A stretch of 64,000 bases of DNA from Theristus sp. LFF4_11 (taxonomy: Eukaryota; Nematoda; Chromadorea; Monhysterida; Xyalidae): NCBI GenBank assembly GCA_030248135.1, contig JASANC010005541.1, forward strand, positions 62,001-126,000. The letters run 5' to 3'. Positions 10,901 to 23,641 of the stretch are shown here, in pieces (position 1 is the stretch's first letter; every line of letters begins with the position of its first letter). The position numbers and the translations under genes are program-made. The notes under the pieces are model-generated. The model made no database searches. It was not told the origin of the DNA and saw only the letters and a list, made by a program, of their open reading frames with translations.

Positions 10901-12728
10901 TCACTGGGGTAAAAAGACTATCCTGTGAGACTTTCGAGCCAAATTGCTCAATACCATGGTGTGCACAGTACCATGGAATTGTTGGAACTGAGAAATGGGA
11001 CACACGGGAGGGGCGATGAAAATGACAGAAAGAACACAACAGCGAAGCGAACTACAAGTTACATAGCATCGAATTCGACTGAGGGGTTCGCAGACTGACC
11101 GCACCCACTGGATGCATGCACGCGACATGACAGTCGGTGAGCGTGCACCTGACCTGGCTGCACCGATCAGTGGCACGTTGAAACGTGATGCAACATAAGT
11201 GGGTGCGTTCAGTCGTGCGCTCAGTCCGCTAGAAAAGTAATAAGCTGTTCTTTTTACCAGTTGATATAGCAATCAATTCAAACAACGATGTAAACACCAT
11301 CTTTTTCTGAATTTACTCATTTTGTTGAACAAAATCACATTTTCTTGATGACGACGGCCGCACACAGATGTCAGCTGAAAAGGGGTGCATTCATTGCAGT
11401 GACTGCTAAATGAATAATCAACAACAAGTTATGATCAAAAAGGACTAGTCACACTGGCATTAAACCTGGCATTGAAAATCCTAACACACAGTTTCACACC
11501 AGCGTTGAGCCAACTTGCTGAGAAAAAAGTGCCATTTTTTAGATCAATTTTTGAATTTTTTACCTCCAGCCCAGCACAAATACAGTATATTTCTTTAAAC
11601 CGGTCAATTTTTGGCGAAAGTTTGAGTGAAAGAAAAATGAACGGGAGTCTGGTTTGGTCGGACAATCAAGAACCCCATTTGTGGCGAAAGATGTCTTTTT
11701 CTATCCTGACTTCTTTCGCGGGTGCCGTATTTAGCTAAAAAGTGACAGGTTTGAAAAAAAAACACTGACATCGTGCAAAAGTTACAATGGGTCTGAGCCT
11801 GACGAGCAAGCACTGACATGCACGCATTGCTGCCATGTGAGCTATATTTCAAAGGTAACTCATTCGAATCGTTGCAACAAGCACATGCTACAACAATGGT
11901 ACGTCGACAGCTGACACCTGAAACAAATAACAACTGCCACACAAAAAGGAAAACAAGCTGACGGCAAACACCAGAAAAGAACTGAATGGACACACAAGAC
12001 CAGTGTTGAAAAACAAATAGCAAAGCGCAACGAAGAAAAAACATCTATAGTGTTTAGGACATGAAAGTAAAATGAGAAAAACCAAAAAAGCACAATAGCA
12101 AAAACAAGAGCACTATAAATACAGACCATCACGACTGGTCACAGAAGTGCAAATAAACAAAAAGGGAAAAAAGTATGATTGCGGTTGATGTTCGGCTTTT
12201 CAACTATTCAGTTACCCAGTTCTATCCAAACGATCACGTTCACTTACTTTTTTGCTCTTAGTCGCTGAAAAAAGGTGAATTATATGGATCTTAGTTAAAG
12301 CAACTGAGATAAGCAACTAGCTGTTTTTGTTAGACATTTTGTGAGTGCATGCGGTGATAAATCTGGTTAGATGGTCACTTTGATAAAAAATCGCAACTTT
12401 TTAAACTCAATTTCGGCAAAAATAGTACTCTTCTGAACTGGAGCAATTCTTTCGTAAAAAAACTGTAGAAATTCCAAAATTACCCCAGGAACAGCGTGCA
12501 TTGAAAAAAGTGCAAAAAGACAACGTAAAGGTACAAAAGCAACCAGGTAATCAGGAACCGGACTATCAATGTTCGAATTCGAAAAATTAATTACGAATCT
12601 GAATGAGCTTCGGCAAACTGCCCTCATTGGTTATTGGTTGAGTTGGAATGATACCGTTGTTTATCCGCATGCGTGGACAGCTTTCAAAGATCAACTAAGC
12701 CAAGCAGCAATGTTTGAAGGTGTGTGCC
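7936..12728. other. Intergenic region without a supported gene
   Basis: AT-rich sequence. The longest open frames (8698-9072 and 9240-9584, plus) have AT-rich codons, no flanking splice logic and no domain I know. A fold-back repeat is present at 10560-10750. Confidence 0.5.
10560..10750. repeat. Tandem plus inverted repeat (GGGGCATTCATGAAGCAG)
   Basis: The block GGGGCATTCATGAAGCAGTATTTAGTGAA..CGCGTAGCT occurs at about 10579 and again at about 10661, then inverted (GCTACGCGTCACTAAATGCTGCTTCATGAATGCC) at 10710-10746. A related GCATTCATGAAACACTATTTAGTGA occurs at 14726, next to a (TTTCATG)n tract. Probably a family of fold-back MITEs. Confidence 0.65.
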
Positions 12729-15700
12729 TCACTTGTTACTGGAGCCACCAATCAACTGCAGCAGGAACCAGAAGATGTAGATGATGTCCATGAAGAGCTG
12801 TATTGCTGCGAACACCCAGTCCTCCGGCGACAGCTCGTACTTCTTGCCGCCCATCAGCATTTGCACGTCGATTGCCAAGTACTGCAACATTGCGACACAT
12901 TGTAAACTGGGCGCAACATATGTTTGCAAAAACCTGTCATCTGTGTTAGCGGAATACGGACAGCCTGCGAAAGAAGGAAGAATGGGATCGGTTTGGAAAG
13001 AAGACGTATTTCGCCACAAAAAGTGGATTCCAACCAAAACCCGATCCCCGTTCATTCTTTTCTTTCATTTAAAGCTTCGTATGCTCTATATTCTGCGAAA
13101 AAACTGACAGGTTTAAGACACTGTACTCTTACTACAACAGTGCACTATTACAATGAAACAAGACAAATTTTCAAAATCGAGAATAGACCAACCACCATGA
13201 ACACGACGGCCATCAGTCCAGCGTAGATGAGATACAAGATCTGAAAAGTCATCATTCACCACTGGTTAAAGATAGAAAGCAGCGTTGTGTTGAGAGGTTG
13301 AGTGCCACTTGTTTGGTTGTTACTTCTGGCGGGCCAAGTGAAACGATCAGTGGACTTAGGTGAAAGCGAACATGAATTTAGGTGACGTTTTCAGGCACGG
13401 CTAAACGCAGAAAAGCGTTCAGTATGCCACCGAATGGAGTCTGTTCGATAATACGTACCCTGTTCTGCCAGAAGATCGAGACGATGATGGCGATGATGCC
13501 AAAGACGAACACGCACATGAACACCACGAACATCACGCCCATGCACGACGTGAAGTCGTACTGTGCAAACAAAGCACTGAGGCAGACACGAAGCTGGTGC
13601 GGGGTTTGTTGACAGAAACAAAGACACCTAGAAAACTGGCAGATTGGTTGGAAAGGGGGGGGGCTGCTGACCTTGGTCTGCATCGAGAACAGAATGATCG
13701 AGAAGCACACGACGAAGCAGATGCCGGCCGTCATGAACACGATCTCCGTCTTGTAGTAGGCGGCCAACATCGCCGTCATGTACGAGATGGCGAGTGTCTG
13801 TGGCACAAACAAACACTCACTCGCACAAACTGTCGGTCTTTGCACGCCACGCGACCACTCAATGCATTGAAAACCGCTGTCATGCCTGGTGGCGGCAATT
13901 CAAAATTGCTGACGTCAAGTGACCCGAGTCCTTGAGAGTCGAGGCAGAGTTGCTCAGGCAATTTCGAGTTGTCGCGGCAAGAAAGAAACCAATGTACTTT
14001 CTGCCGCTGTGAACGCACTTGAGTTGAGTCGCAGATAAGAAGAGATAATGGAAGACAATGTGAACAAATCCAAAAACCATCAACCAACAAAAAGTAACAA
14101 AAAAAAGAACGATTGAAACGTACGAGAACACCAAGCGCAACAACGTTCGTTGGAAACGATCGGCGGACACCCTCGCAGCAGACCAATGTCAGATACGTCA
14201 CCAAGAACGTCACACTGCAACACGCACACTTTCGTTTTTGCGTTGTTTGGAATTTGTGCTTTCTCGTAATTGAGTCTACAGTCTAACTGAATAACATATC
14301 CAAGTAGCTGATTGGGTGGTGATTGGGTGGTGATCGTGATGCATGCATTCTGTGCAAACCAAACTCAGCGTCGCCACTGCAATTCATGCACAGAATGCGT
14401 GCATCACACAGGATCACAGACCAACCAGCTAGTTGCATATGTTATTCAGTTGGACTGTAGCAAGCGGATTGACTGCATCGATCTGGTTGCACCAATCAGT
14501 GAGCCCAAATGAAAAGCAACGTATCAGGCAGACGACTGCAGTTCGACTGTAGCAAAGCAACTGACTATGAGGCGATGTACAGCCAGAAACCGGCGGTCGT
14601 TCGGCTGACGAAATTCTTGGCGCCTTCGTGGAATGTGAACACGGCGACGAAGGCGGCGACAACGAGCAGCTGCATCGTCAGCACAACGAACACCTGCAAC
14701 GGGGGGGCACCATTGGTGTTAAGGCGCATTCATGAAACACTATTTAGTGACTTTCATGTTTCATGTTTCATGTTTCATGTTTCATGAATGCCGCATTAAG
14801 CTGCGTCAAGGGCTCGCCTGAACACACGCGGTGCACTCTGCTATGGCCCACGGAGCCGGCTGAGTGGCTGAGTGGATAGCACTTGGGACTTCCAATCGGA
14901 AGGCCCGGGTTCGAATCCGCTCGTGACCACTCGGCTGCCCCGGGTTGCGTGGGGCTTAATGGTTCGGCAGCATAAACGTCGGCTTTCTTGATTCACAAGA
15001 TTGCTGTTCCGGTGGCGAGGAACTCAATGACATCGCGCCCATGCATACCAGCGCAGCTTGCCCAACGCCCACTTCAAAAGCAGAAAAACTGCTTCCAACG
15101 TCGCAGCCCATGTGGTGGACAATAAAAAATTGCGACAATGCCTTTCCCCAAGGGCGTTGGGTAAGGATAAAAAGGGGGCAACAAACAACAACAACAACAT
15201 GGCCCACGGACATGTTGCACCATGTGCCCAGACAAAAACAATGGATAACAGTTCGCGAAAACAATCAATTCGCTGCATCATATCGGCGCCTGTCATATTC
15301 AAATGTTTTAGTAATCTGAGCACTCACTCAACATCACACTGCGCTTGTTAATTTTCAGAAAACCTCGAGAAAAAAGCAGTGATGAAAATAGCGACGGAGT
15401 CCACAAATGCACCCCGTTCGAAAACTGGCTACGCATTTGGAATGGCACGTCAACTGATGTTCAAGGGCTATCACGCGAAATACACATCCACCTTGAAAAT
15501 CAGGCGACCGATTGGTTAAGCGATTCCAAATAACCTGAACGCAGGGCTGTTGAAAGAGTGCAAGCGCAACAAAGACTGCACCGCAGCGAACCTTTCGAAT
15601 GAAACCGGCGCGAATCGATTTGTCCGTGAACATGACGGGGCCGCCGTATTTCGGCTGTCCATCCTCGCCGCCATCGTACGCGCCAGCCGACGGGCCCATT

Positions 15701-16750
15701 GGCATGCGCGGCATGGGCGGCGGCACTGGAGGCGCCCCGTAGCCACCACCCGCTGCTGGTGGGTAACCGCCGGCTTGTGGTGGATACGCTCCTTGACTCG
15801 GATAGCCCGCTGAAGCGCACCGAACAACATGTGTATCAGTGCACAGAACCATATTACATAGACAAAGACAAATTCCCGCTTAGCGTTGGCAACAGAAAAA
15901 AAAACGATTTCTTTGGTTTTTCAACTGAGTTTTTCCATTTTGTTTCCTGAAAAAGCTGTTTTTTGTCGTTTTCTTCAAGTTTTTTTTCAAAATTCTCAAT
16001 GCGACGTTTTTTGCTCTGTTTTTGCAAGAAATCAGTGTTTTGTGAGAATGAAATGGACAGCGATGACTGATCACAAATACCTTAACTTATCATTTTCGCT
16101 GTTCCAAATGCAAGGGTTTTAAAAAATTTCCAATTTCCTGTAATTTTGAAATATTTTTGCACAAAAACCTTGTTTTACAAATCGAAATGCCCAATTGTTC
16201 CATTTAGTAGTGTTGGGTCGGTTAGGGGTTTCGTCGGTTCGGTTCGGTTTTTCGGATTTTTCAATTTTTTGGTTTCGGTCGGTAAAAAATGACGAAAAAA
16301 CGCTTCGGTCAGTTCGGTTTTTGGTTTCGGTTGGTAACCGACCCAACACTACCATTTAGTTCACGCTCTCCAATTTTTAACACCAGGTTTTCAGGTTTTG
16401 TGTGTTTCGGGAAAAATCCGGAAAAGCCCGGATGTTTCCCTGGATTTGAAAAAAAACGGTTCTGCGAAACCCTATGCCCCTTGACGAAGGGACGGGTGGT
16501 GTTGTTTTGTTGTTCGGTGTTTTCGGCTGTTTTTATCCAGCCTGTACAGAACGCAATCGAGTGGGTGGGTGCCCATCGAGTTTTCTCTGTCATTAAGTGC
16601 CTGTACACCCCTCGGCGGTAGGAAAAGATCGATAGCATCATAAATGAAACAAGGAAATTAGCAGCACTCACGTTGGCCTGGGTATTCTTGGCCCGGTGGT
16701 GGGGCCCAACCGGCAGGTGGCGGTTGTTGGTAGCCGTATGGCTGAGACAT
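12729..16750 (-). CDS. Lifeguard / TMBIM (GRINA-like) membrane protein
   Basis: Eight exons: 16750-16672, 15809-15592, 14693-14566, 14214-14124, 13797-13672, 13560-13459, 13240-13196, 12881-12729, together 942 nt and 313 residues, close to animal Lifeguard proteins. All junctions keep phase. Residues 1 to about 80 are Pro/Gly/Tyr-rich (MSQPYGYQQPPPAGWAPPPG), as in GRINA. Then comes the family entry motif DKSIRAGFIRKV, followed by seven hydrophobic segments with hallmark pieces: LTMQLLVVAAFVAVFTFHEG, LVTYLTLVCCEGVRRSFPTN, TLAISYMTAMLAAYY, YDFTSCMGVMFV, and the C-terminal YELSPEDWVFAAIQLFMDII. Family members sit in ER, Golgi or plasma membranes, form Ca2+ leak channels and restrain apoptosis; that role is inferred from the family. 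The acidic residues of the last segments (SPED, MD) thought to sense pH/Ca2+ are present. Introns hold several MITEs. Which paralogue it is cannot be told. Confidence 0.92.
14275..14462. mobile_element. Inverted-repeat MITE (ACTGAATAACATATCCAA type)
   Basis: Left end CTACAGTCTAACTGAATAAC and right end GTTATTCAGTTGGACTGTAG are complementary; the centre carries a GCATGCATTCTGTGCA hairpin. It lies in intron 3 of the Lifeguard gene. A close copy is at 58629-58782 in the PP2C gene. Confidence 0.75.
14752..14786. repeat. (TTTCATG)n microsatellite
   Basis: About five head-to-tail TTTCATG units inside a fold-back repeat related to the one at 10560. Confidence 0.85.
14862..14935 (+). other. tRNA-like sequence, probably SINE or tRNA pseudogene
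   Basis: Contains a box A-like GGCTGAGTGGATAGC and a perfect box B (GGTTCGAATCC), and its ends can pair (GAGTGG with CCACTC). The T stem around TTCGAAT cannot form five pairs and the anticodon stem is poor, so I do not call a functional tRNA. It lies in an intron of the Lifeguard gene. Confidence 0.4.
16208..16351. mobile_element. 144-bp MITE with TAGTGTTGGGTCGGTTA ends
   Basis: Inverted termini TAGTGTTGGGTCGGTTA and TAACCGACCCAACACTA, flanked on both sides by the 8-bp duplication CCATTTAG (16200-16207 and 16352-16359). The 8-bp duplication points to a hAT-type transposase. Inserted in intron 1 of the Lifeguard gene. Confidence 0.88.
16530..16620 (-). mobile_element. 3' part of a tRNA-derived SINE
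   Basis: Matches the body of the SINE at 30449-30650: GCCCATCGAGTTTTCTCTGTCATTAAGTGCCTGTACACCCCTCGGCGG. The tRNA-like head is missing here, so the copy is 5' truncated (minus orientation). Confidence 0.6.
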
Positions 16751-17017
16751 TGCGATCGTGTTTTATTGCGAAATCTGCTCAATGAAAATTTTGGTGCTTA
16801 CTTTCCTCTCTGCGCAAAAAAACCTAACAAAATCGAAATGCCTTTACTTAGCGCTCGGTAAATCGAACTTGTGTTGTCAGTAAATCAAAGTGAATCTGAA
16901 ATGAAAGGCAACATTAGTCATACAGAAAAAATTTATAACAGCAAAACAAGGTGGACAAGAACTTGACATTGCCAAATTGTTGAATGAAACACCGGTATGA
17001 ATTTATCATCACACATA

Positions 17018-17730
17018 GGGTTGTTGAACAAAAATCGAAAAAAAAATTAATTGAAAAAAACACAAAAAAGGCCGATTTTTTAAATCCGAAATTATTTTTT
17101 TTTTTCGGGAAGGGGGGGCAATACCCTCGCCACGTGAGGGGGACAGCCTCTAAGCCCCGCGTGGGGGGGGTGGGGGGGGGGGGGGGGGGGGGGGTGTGGG
17201 GGGCGGGGAGGCAAAATTTTCCTCCAAAATGTTTTGAAAACCTTATTTTTGGCACAATTTTTGGCAAGTTCAACAAAAAAATTTCTTTGACATGCTACCT
17301 TCTAAAACAGTCAGCAATCGATTTTGGACCGTTTTACCGATTGATTTTAGACTTGAACAACTTTGGAATGAAGTTTTTGAGCGTTGCAAAGCTTGGCTTA
17401 ATATTCCTAATCCAGCCAAGGTGACATTTCGATTCACATTGTGAATTCTGAGCGTCCGAGCTGCACTGTCTGCAAGCGCTACTTTGTTTGGTTGCTGTTT
17501 CGGGTCGTGTCGTGGCGTCGTCATCATAATGGATTGAATTTCAAGCCGGTGAGCTTTTATTCAGTTTGAGCTGGGGGATAGTTGGTGGCGTTGTGACTTG
17601 TGAGATCAAAACGCAAGATGAGGCATGATAACGGTTTGGAACAAAGGTAAATGAGGTCACCAAACAAAATCTGGAATGTTCCGCCACAAAAACGACGATT
17701 TTTGTTTTTTTCAACAACCCTGATCATACA
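17018..17730 (-). mobile_element. Diverged copy of the TAGGGTTGTT MITE family (family B)
   Basis: Begins TAGGGTTGTTGAACAAAAAT and ends CAACAACCCTGA, with the family's inner landmarks in order (accgttttaccga, gagcgtccgagctgc, ttgtctggttgc-like, caagccggt, gaggtcaccaaa). Contains a long G run at 17160-17195. Lies between the Lifeguard and TUG-like genes. Confidence 0.7.
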
Positions 17731-18753
17731 CTGTGTTTCTGAAGTGCATAAAAATACACAGTATTGCGAAATAGCGCTGCGTTGCTCGCTCAGTAAATGG
17801 AGAACACAACTGCGCGTTATTCGAAACAGAATAATTGATAAACACGCGTGTGGTTGGAAAATAAACACCGACACTGAAAAATTCAGCACGCCTACGAGAG
17901 TACATACAGGCAGGCATTATGAAAGCGTACAACATAAAATCGATCGATTCTCAGTTTGGTGCAAGGCTGCAAGCTTCACTGGTGACACACAGGCTGGCTG
18001 CAAGCTCTGTTCTGCAAGTAAGCTTGTATTTGTTGTGTTTCTGAACGTCACGCGCCACACCATGAAGTAAGAATATGCCGCTTTAGGGGCATTTTGCTTG
18101 TGGAGATGATAGCTGTTGAGTGGTTGTTCGAAGCGCATTCACGCTCACAACCCAATTAGCAAACAACGCAAGTTTATCAACATTGACAACGAGACATATC
18201 GTCATCGAACTTCAGCGACAACAGCATTTCATCAGAGAATAGCAGGTGCGGCATTTGTTTCACACGTCTGCTTTAGAATGATAATAATGAAGCCCATAGC
18301 AACACACTGAGTTCACTGTTTTGAGCCATGTGATCTTGCCCGTTTCTTTCAATTACGTTTATCATGCGAAAACGGTAATATATGAGCTTGATGTCGAATA
18401 TGGCGGTAAACTGTGCTGAAAAACTTTGACGTGACACATTGACACCGACATGAAAGTCCATGACATTGTAACCAAGTTCAACTTGGCTGACCAAACTACA
18501 CATCTAATTTTATCATAAACAAGACACCAACGAAACATTCAATTTTATTCTTTAAAAATCTAAATCGTTTGAATTTTTTATGGTCGCAAAAAAATTCAAC
18601 AAAAACACATGGGATTCCATGGAACATATGCAAAAGTTATCACACAAATCAACAGTGCAAAATGCAAACAACGATTTATTAATTTACGAGGTTGAATTGT
18701 TGCAAATAGCGGTAAAAAAGATGCAGCTTTGTGCTCCAGCTACCCTGTAATTA
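17731..18753. other. Intergenic, no gene seen
   Basis: AT-rich; open frames up to 139 codons on either strand have no coding character or recognisable domain. Probably the downstream flank of the TUG-like gene. Confidence 0.5.
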
Positions 18754-21700
18754 TCACTTTTTGAACCATTTTGGCACCGTTGAATCTGACTTTCTCACGA
18801 CCGATCGGGAGGCTGGGTGATTTTTGGCAGTTTCCAATGTCGCCGCTGTTGCAGTCTGATTTGTCTCGTTGATCGTTGGCCTGTACGGTTCGTAGCGCTC
18901 ATTGGAGCTCAGCCTGTCGCGGTGGCAAAAAAAAATAAACGTTACGATCCTGCATGATTTAAGAACATTCCAGCCTGATGCTTCACAAAAAATTGAAATC
19001 GCCTATCGTCATCATAAAAATACTCCAACTGATCCTGGACAGCTGAAGCGACCAACCGTTTTTCAATGAAAAACACAAAACAGCACGTAAGTGCAGACAA
19101 ATAAACAAACCATTCAAGCGAATGTTGTTCTGCTATTTCTTGTGTTACGGTTTCGATGTTCTGTACAGCTGCAAAAACACACACAGTTCAAAGGAACGTT
19201 GTTGCAACATGTTGATGTTCCGAACCAATGTATTATGAGACCATTTCGCACTCTTTTGAAAACTTGCCGTTTTCAATTTGCTCAATGTTAACTGATGATA
19301 CGGTGCAAATGACAGTACACGCCGGTGATAAATGGCACTCGAGCAGTGATTTGTTGTCAACGTTTGGCACCAGCATTGACGGTGGCATTTCTGAAAATGG
19401 CAAATCGAAAAAATTAACGAACCATCTCACTACGAAAAGCCTGTAATACATAAAAAACGTGATAAAACGCACTGAGTGAAACGTTCTTAGCGCTGACATG
19501 CAACAACTCAGCAACAGTGTTGTACAGTCGACTGACTGAAAGTGTAAGCAGTGCAGATGGTTAGTTCAAGTTTTGAATTATCCAGTGACACAACGAATCG
19601 GCGCAAACCAGGTTCAGCGGACAAAAAGCGCAGCTGCAGCAGCGACCGTGCGGCGACGTTGACGCGAACGACCGTGTGAACGAGACAGGCACGCTTTCGG
19701 GCAACGTCACGAGCCTCGACAACGCATCTCGGCATCAGCGCCGCGTTTTGATGTGCCATGCTGGAAAAATGACGTCGCGTCGGAGTGATTTGATTGACGC
19801 AGCGGCTGGTGGTGCCAAGCCAACCGCCTCAGACTCGACAACGAGCGCTGCGGAAAGCAATTGACTGCATCCATGTTGGCGTCACACAAACGCACGAACT
19901 AACAGAACTTGGGGCGTTTACCACAGCTGCACGGAGGTGGGCGCATGGTGATGACATTGAGGTGTACCGGTGCGACGGTGCTGCTGCATGACGGAGTGGC
20001 AGGCGCATCACGTTGCAAATGATGCGTTGGCATTGCAGCAGACCGTCGCACGGGCACGATTGGAAGTTGCAGTTGACGCCGCACGCACAAACCACAAGCA
20101 AAACAGCACACAACCGAGCATACACTTCTCTGGTCAGCTCCTGCTGCCGCCGGCGGGCGTCTTCAACGGTGAATTCGAAAAACTCGTCTGTCAACTCGAG
20201 ATCCGCCTTTTGGTGAACCCTGAGAATGTCAGCGCAGAAGGTAGGTCACGTGAATAATCGTTTGAAATGCACAAAGCACAGAAACGAGCAGAGCACTTGG
20301 CCAGCTGTTGCACGGCAAACACGACGGACGGGGCGGCGGTCGCAGCACGGCGCTGCAGTCGCTTCGTCAGCATCGGCCAATGGCCGCATCGCACCGTTCT
20401 CAATCGCTGACGCTCGGCACGCTTGGTCGTTCGCTTCGGCAGCGCGATCGGGAAACTAAATTGAAACAGGACTTTATCAAAGCACGCATTTCAACAACAG
20501 TGCTCGGGACGCCCCAACAAGAATGAACGAGAACAAAGGTGCCTTGAAGTGGGCGAACGGCTGGTGCAGCATTTGTGCGATGTGCTCAGCGTTCAGCACA
20601 AAGTCCGGTGTGCGCTGTTGCTCGTTGTGCAACGCTGTGTCCACGTCGGCCAACATGCGATGCAGGTGCTCGACACGACTCAAACGGCCGGCTGCCTGCA
20701 GGCGAAATGGAGAAACGGCTGAGTGCGAGTGGCTGTGCAAAGGGACACATTTGTCACAACGTTTGGTTGCGCTGGTCGCTTTGCAGGTCATCATTGTTTA
20801 GTCCATTGATTCACTTCATTCACCAACTTGCGTGTCAACCGGCTCAAGTGCAGTGTGCTCGTGTGTTGTTGTGGCGGCATCTGCACTGGCTGCCACTGCT
20901 TGCGCGTCTGCCTTCATCTGCTCCAACGCCTGTATGGTGCAAAAGAACACACACAGTCGAACGACGCAATGTTGCCAGCTGACTGCTTGTGCGCATTCAA
21001 AAGTGCACTCATATCCTGCCACTCACATTGCTACATGACACGTGCGCAAGTCTCTACATTCCAGTTAGGTTTTCGTTCAAAAGCCTACCAAACATCCATT
21101 CACTACGCCTACTACCAAGCAGGTATCCACCACCACCCGACCTCAGCACCTGTTCTTGTTGTCGTTCTCTTTCTGCGCGTTCATCGTTTTCCAATTTCTT
21201 CCGCAAGTATGTTTCGTCCCATTTGACGCGTTTCTCACGCTGCACATGCACTTCTGTTTGCAGTCGTTCCAGTTGCGCCTACAAATGTGCACGTTCACGT
21301 GTTCTTTGTTACATTAACACAGCATTGTGTTTCATCTTCAAATATAGTGCATGTGTTCATCGACCGTATCGCACCGAAATGACTTCCGGTGTTCCCCGCT
21401 CCCGGCATCCCTCCCGGGTCCTTTCAAGTGAAAAGGTGCGTGAGCGTGGTGAACTTGGTGTCTGTGCCTGACAAACGGGTGTTGTTCAAACCAAATGACG
21501 TCATTTTGGTGCGACACGTTCGAACAAAGCTGCAATACGTTATCGATCATTCGCGTGTCGTATCGAATCAACTCACGGCCGCCGCTTTTTGCACCAAGTG
21601 AACGCAGCTCAGTGTTCTCAAGCACCGGGGTGCCCGTGTACTGCAAAACGGGAACCATTGTTGCTTTAAGCATCCATGCTCATTATCACAAACTGGCACA

Positions 21701-23641
21701 AAGCATTGCTTGATTCTGAGGTCTGGTCATAAAAAGGAAAGAACACTCGCTTTGGGTCAGCGCGCGCAACGGTCGTTGCTTGGTTTGTAATGCTTGTATT
21801 ATTTATCATTTTGACTTCTGCACATGTACAGGGTGATCAAAACAAACTAAACGATAAGAATTGCTCTAGCTCACCAACGGGTTTATGGTTTGGACTGAAA
21901 AGAACACCCGATGCTCAGTGGTCCAATTCATTTTTTTCACAAAATACAGCAAAACCAGAAAAAAAATTGATGACTTGACTGCTGCAACAAAAAGCAGCAA
22001 TTTCAGAGAAAATTGCGCCAGCAGAAATATCAAACAACAATTCCTGCATTGTCTTTTTGAAAGAAAAGAAACAAAAATTTACAGGAGAAAACAAGAGAAA
22101 TCTCTTCGAGCGCTAAGCGGTGGACGTACGCTAAGCGCAGCGCACTGTATTTGGCGCGAAAAATCAGTTTTCATGCGTTTTCACTATTTCGTTTCGCATT
22201 CATTATAGGGTGAACCAATTTCTCTGAAATTTCAGCAAAAAAAATAAATACTTATACAATATGTGCTGCTTGGTTAAAATTTTAGCCCAAACCATTCACC
22301 CATTGGCGAGCTAGAGCCGATGTTCTTCGTGTAGTTTTTTGGATCACCCTGTACATGAGTGCTGAATAAAATGAATTTTTAAACTGCAAAAACAATGCAC
22401 GCATACCGTCTTGTTGCAGTGCACCAGCACCGGCTGTTTGCTTTTGTCGTGCTGCGTTTGTTCGTCGTCGCTCAACGGCGGCGTCAACAGCGCCAAACCA
22501 GTTTGCGCCTCAAAACTGCGCAACACTGCGCTCAAGCTGTCTTGCACCGAGAATGTGCCGTTGTGTCGTCGGTTGTTGGACGCCAAGTGCAGCGTGATTT
22601 GCACCTGCACAACAAACACAACGTTCGTAGCTCAGTTTAGTATGCAAGTAAGACCTCATTGGTGGCTGACAGTCAGTGTACCACAAGCTGCAAAACCTGT
22701 GGAATAATCGCATGCTGGCATTTCGAATGCGGCATGCTGATTGGCTGCTGGTTGCACTAATCAGTGAACTTATGCCCATCCCAAAAGTAACCATTCAGTC
22801 AATTTCTTTGTCACACCTGCGACTATGCCCACTTGGTGAACGATTGTCTTGGACTAATTTTCAAAACAAATCAACAACGAACAGACTGCTGGCATTGCTG
22901 ACGGCACAATGCGAACATCTCACACAAAGGCATCGATTCAGTGACCAACCGGTTTGTCGAGTGCGGCCGCCGTGGACTGAGCGCTGCTGCAAGGTGCCAG
23001 TTGGAGTGTCGCATTCGCAGGGACGGCCGCAAGTCGCCACGGTGTTGCCGCATCCAAACGCCGTCCGTGATGGCGCAGCTCGTGCTCGTCCGCGTCGTAG
23101 CCACCGCGCTGACACGCCTCGAACAGCAGCTGCGAGCGATCGAACATTATTGCTGCGCACGTGCAAGCCTGGCCGACACATTGTAGCCGTGGTCAACACC
23201 AACTGGGGGCAACATCCCATCCGAGCACACAAAGCACAACACTCAAGCAAGAGAGATGCAATTTAATGCAGCTTGCTTTCGTTGATTGACGACACACGAG
23301 CCGTGAGACATGTGTGGTTACACCAGAATGCTTCTGTAATTAGTCAGTAATAGCGAATCAGCTGATTCGTTGATCACGTGACGCATGCTTTCTATGCAGG
23401 CGGAGTTTGGTTTGCACGAAAATCCCATACATTCCGTGGTCACCCCGTCACCGACTGACCAATGAATCAGCTGATTGCCGTATAACTTAGAGTCAAACTG
23501 TACGATCGACCGTGGTTAGCATCAAATGTGATATGCCATGCCTCTTTCGACAGTAAAACGAACCTCGTTGATTGACTTTGCGGCAGTGACGGCCACCGTG
23601 ACACGACGCTTGTTGGGCAGCACGATTTGCACCTTGCTCAT
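18754..23641 (-). CDS. TUG / ASPSCR1-like UBX-domain protein
   Basis: Exons in transcript order: 23641-23564, 23129-22950, 22604-22407, 21640-21539, 21278-21150, 20929-20828, 20695-20519, 20406-20297, 20219-20126, about 19757-19566, 19390-19293, probably one near 19160-19090, and 18913-18754. Phases agree except around the 19.6 kb exon, whose ends are uncertain. The start MSKVQIVLPNKRRVTVAV with LLFEACQRGGYDADEHELRH matches the N-terminal ubiquitin-like domain of TUG, and VQITLHLASNN...ELRSLGAKSGG the second. The middle is a charged coiled coil (LERLQTEVHVQREKRVKW). TDEFFEFTVEDARRRQQELT matches the conserved segment before the UBX domain, VVRVNVAARSLLQLRFLSAE begins the UBX fold, and the C-terminus STVPKWFKK resembles TUG's VPKWLK. 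Vertebrate TUG tethers GLUT4 vesicles and binds p97/VCP; here only a p97-adaptor role is a reasonable inference. Two MITEs sit in introns or flanks. Confidence 0.85.
21829..22351. mobile_element. MITE with CAGGGTGATCAAAA / TTTTTTGGATCACCCTG ends
   Basis: About 523 bp, inverted termini, TA on both sides (21827-21828 and 22352-22353), no transposase. Located in an intron of the TUG-like gene. Same family as 2018-2081. Confidence 0.75.
23340..23505. mobile_element. Inverted-repeat MITE (AATCAGCTGATT type)
   Basis: GCGAATCAGCTGATTCGTTGATCACG at the left mirrors CAATGAATCAGCTGATTGCCG at the right. It lies in intron 1 of the TUG-like gene. Diverged relative of the copies at 6779, 14275 and 58629. 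Confidence 0.55.

Noticed and set aside
14862..14935. Functional tRNA gene
   Set aside because: Box A and B are recognisable but T and anticodon stems do not pair; kept only as a tRNA-like repeat.
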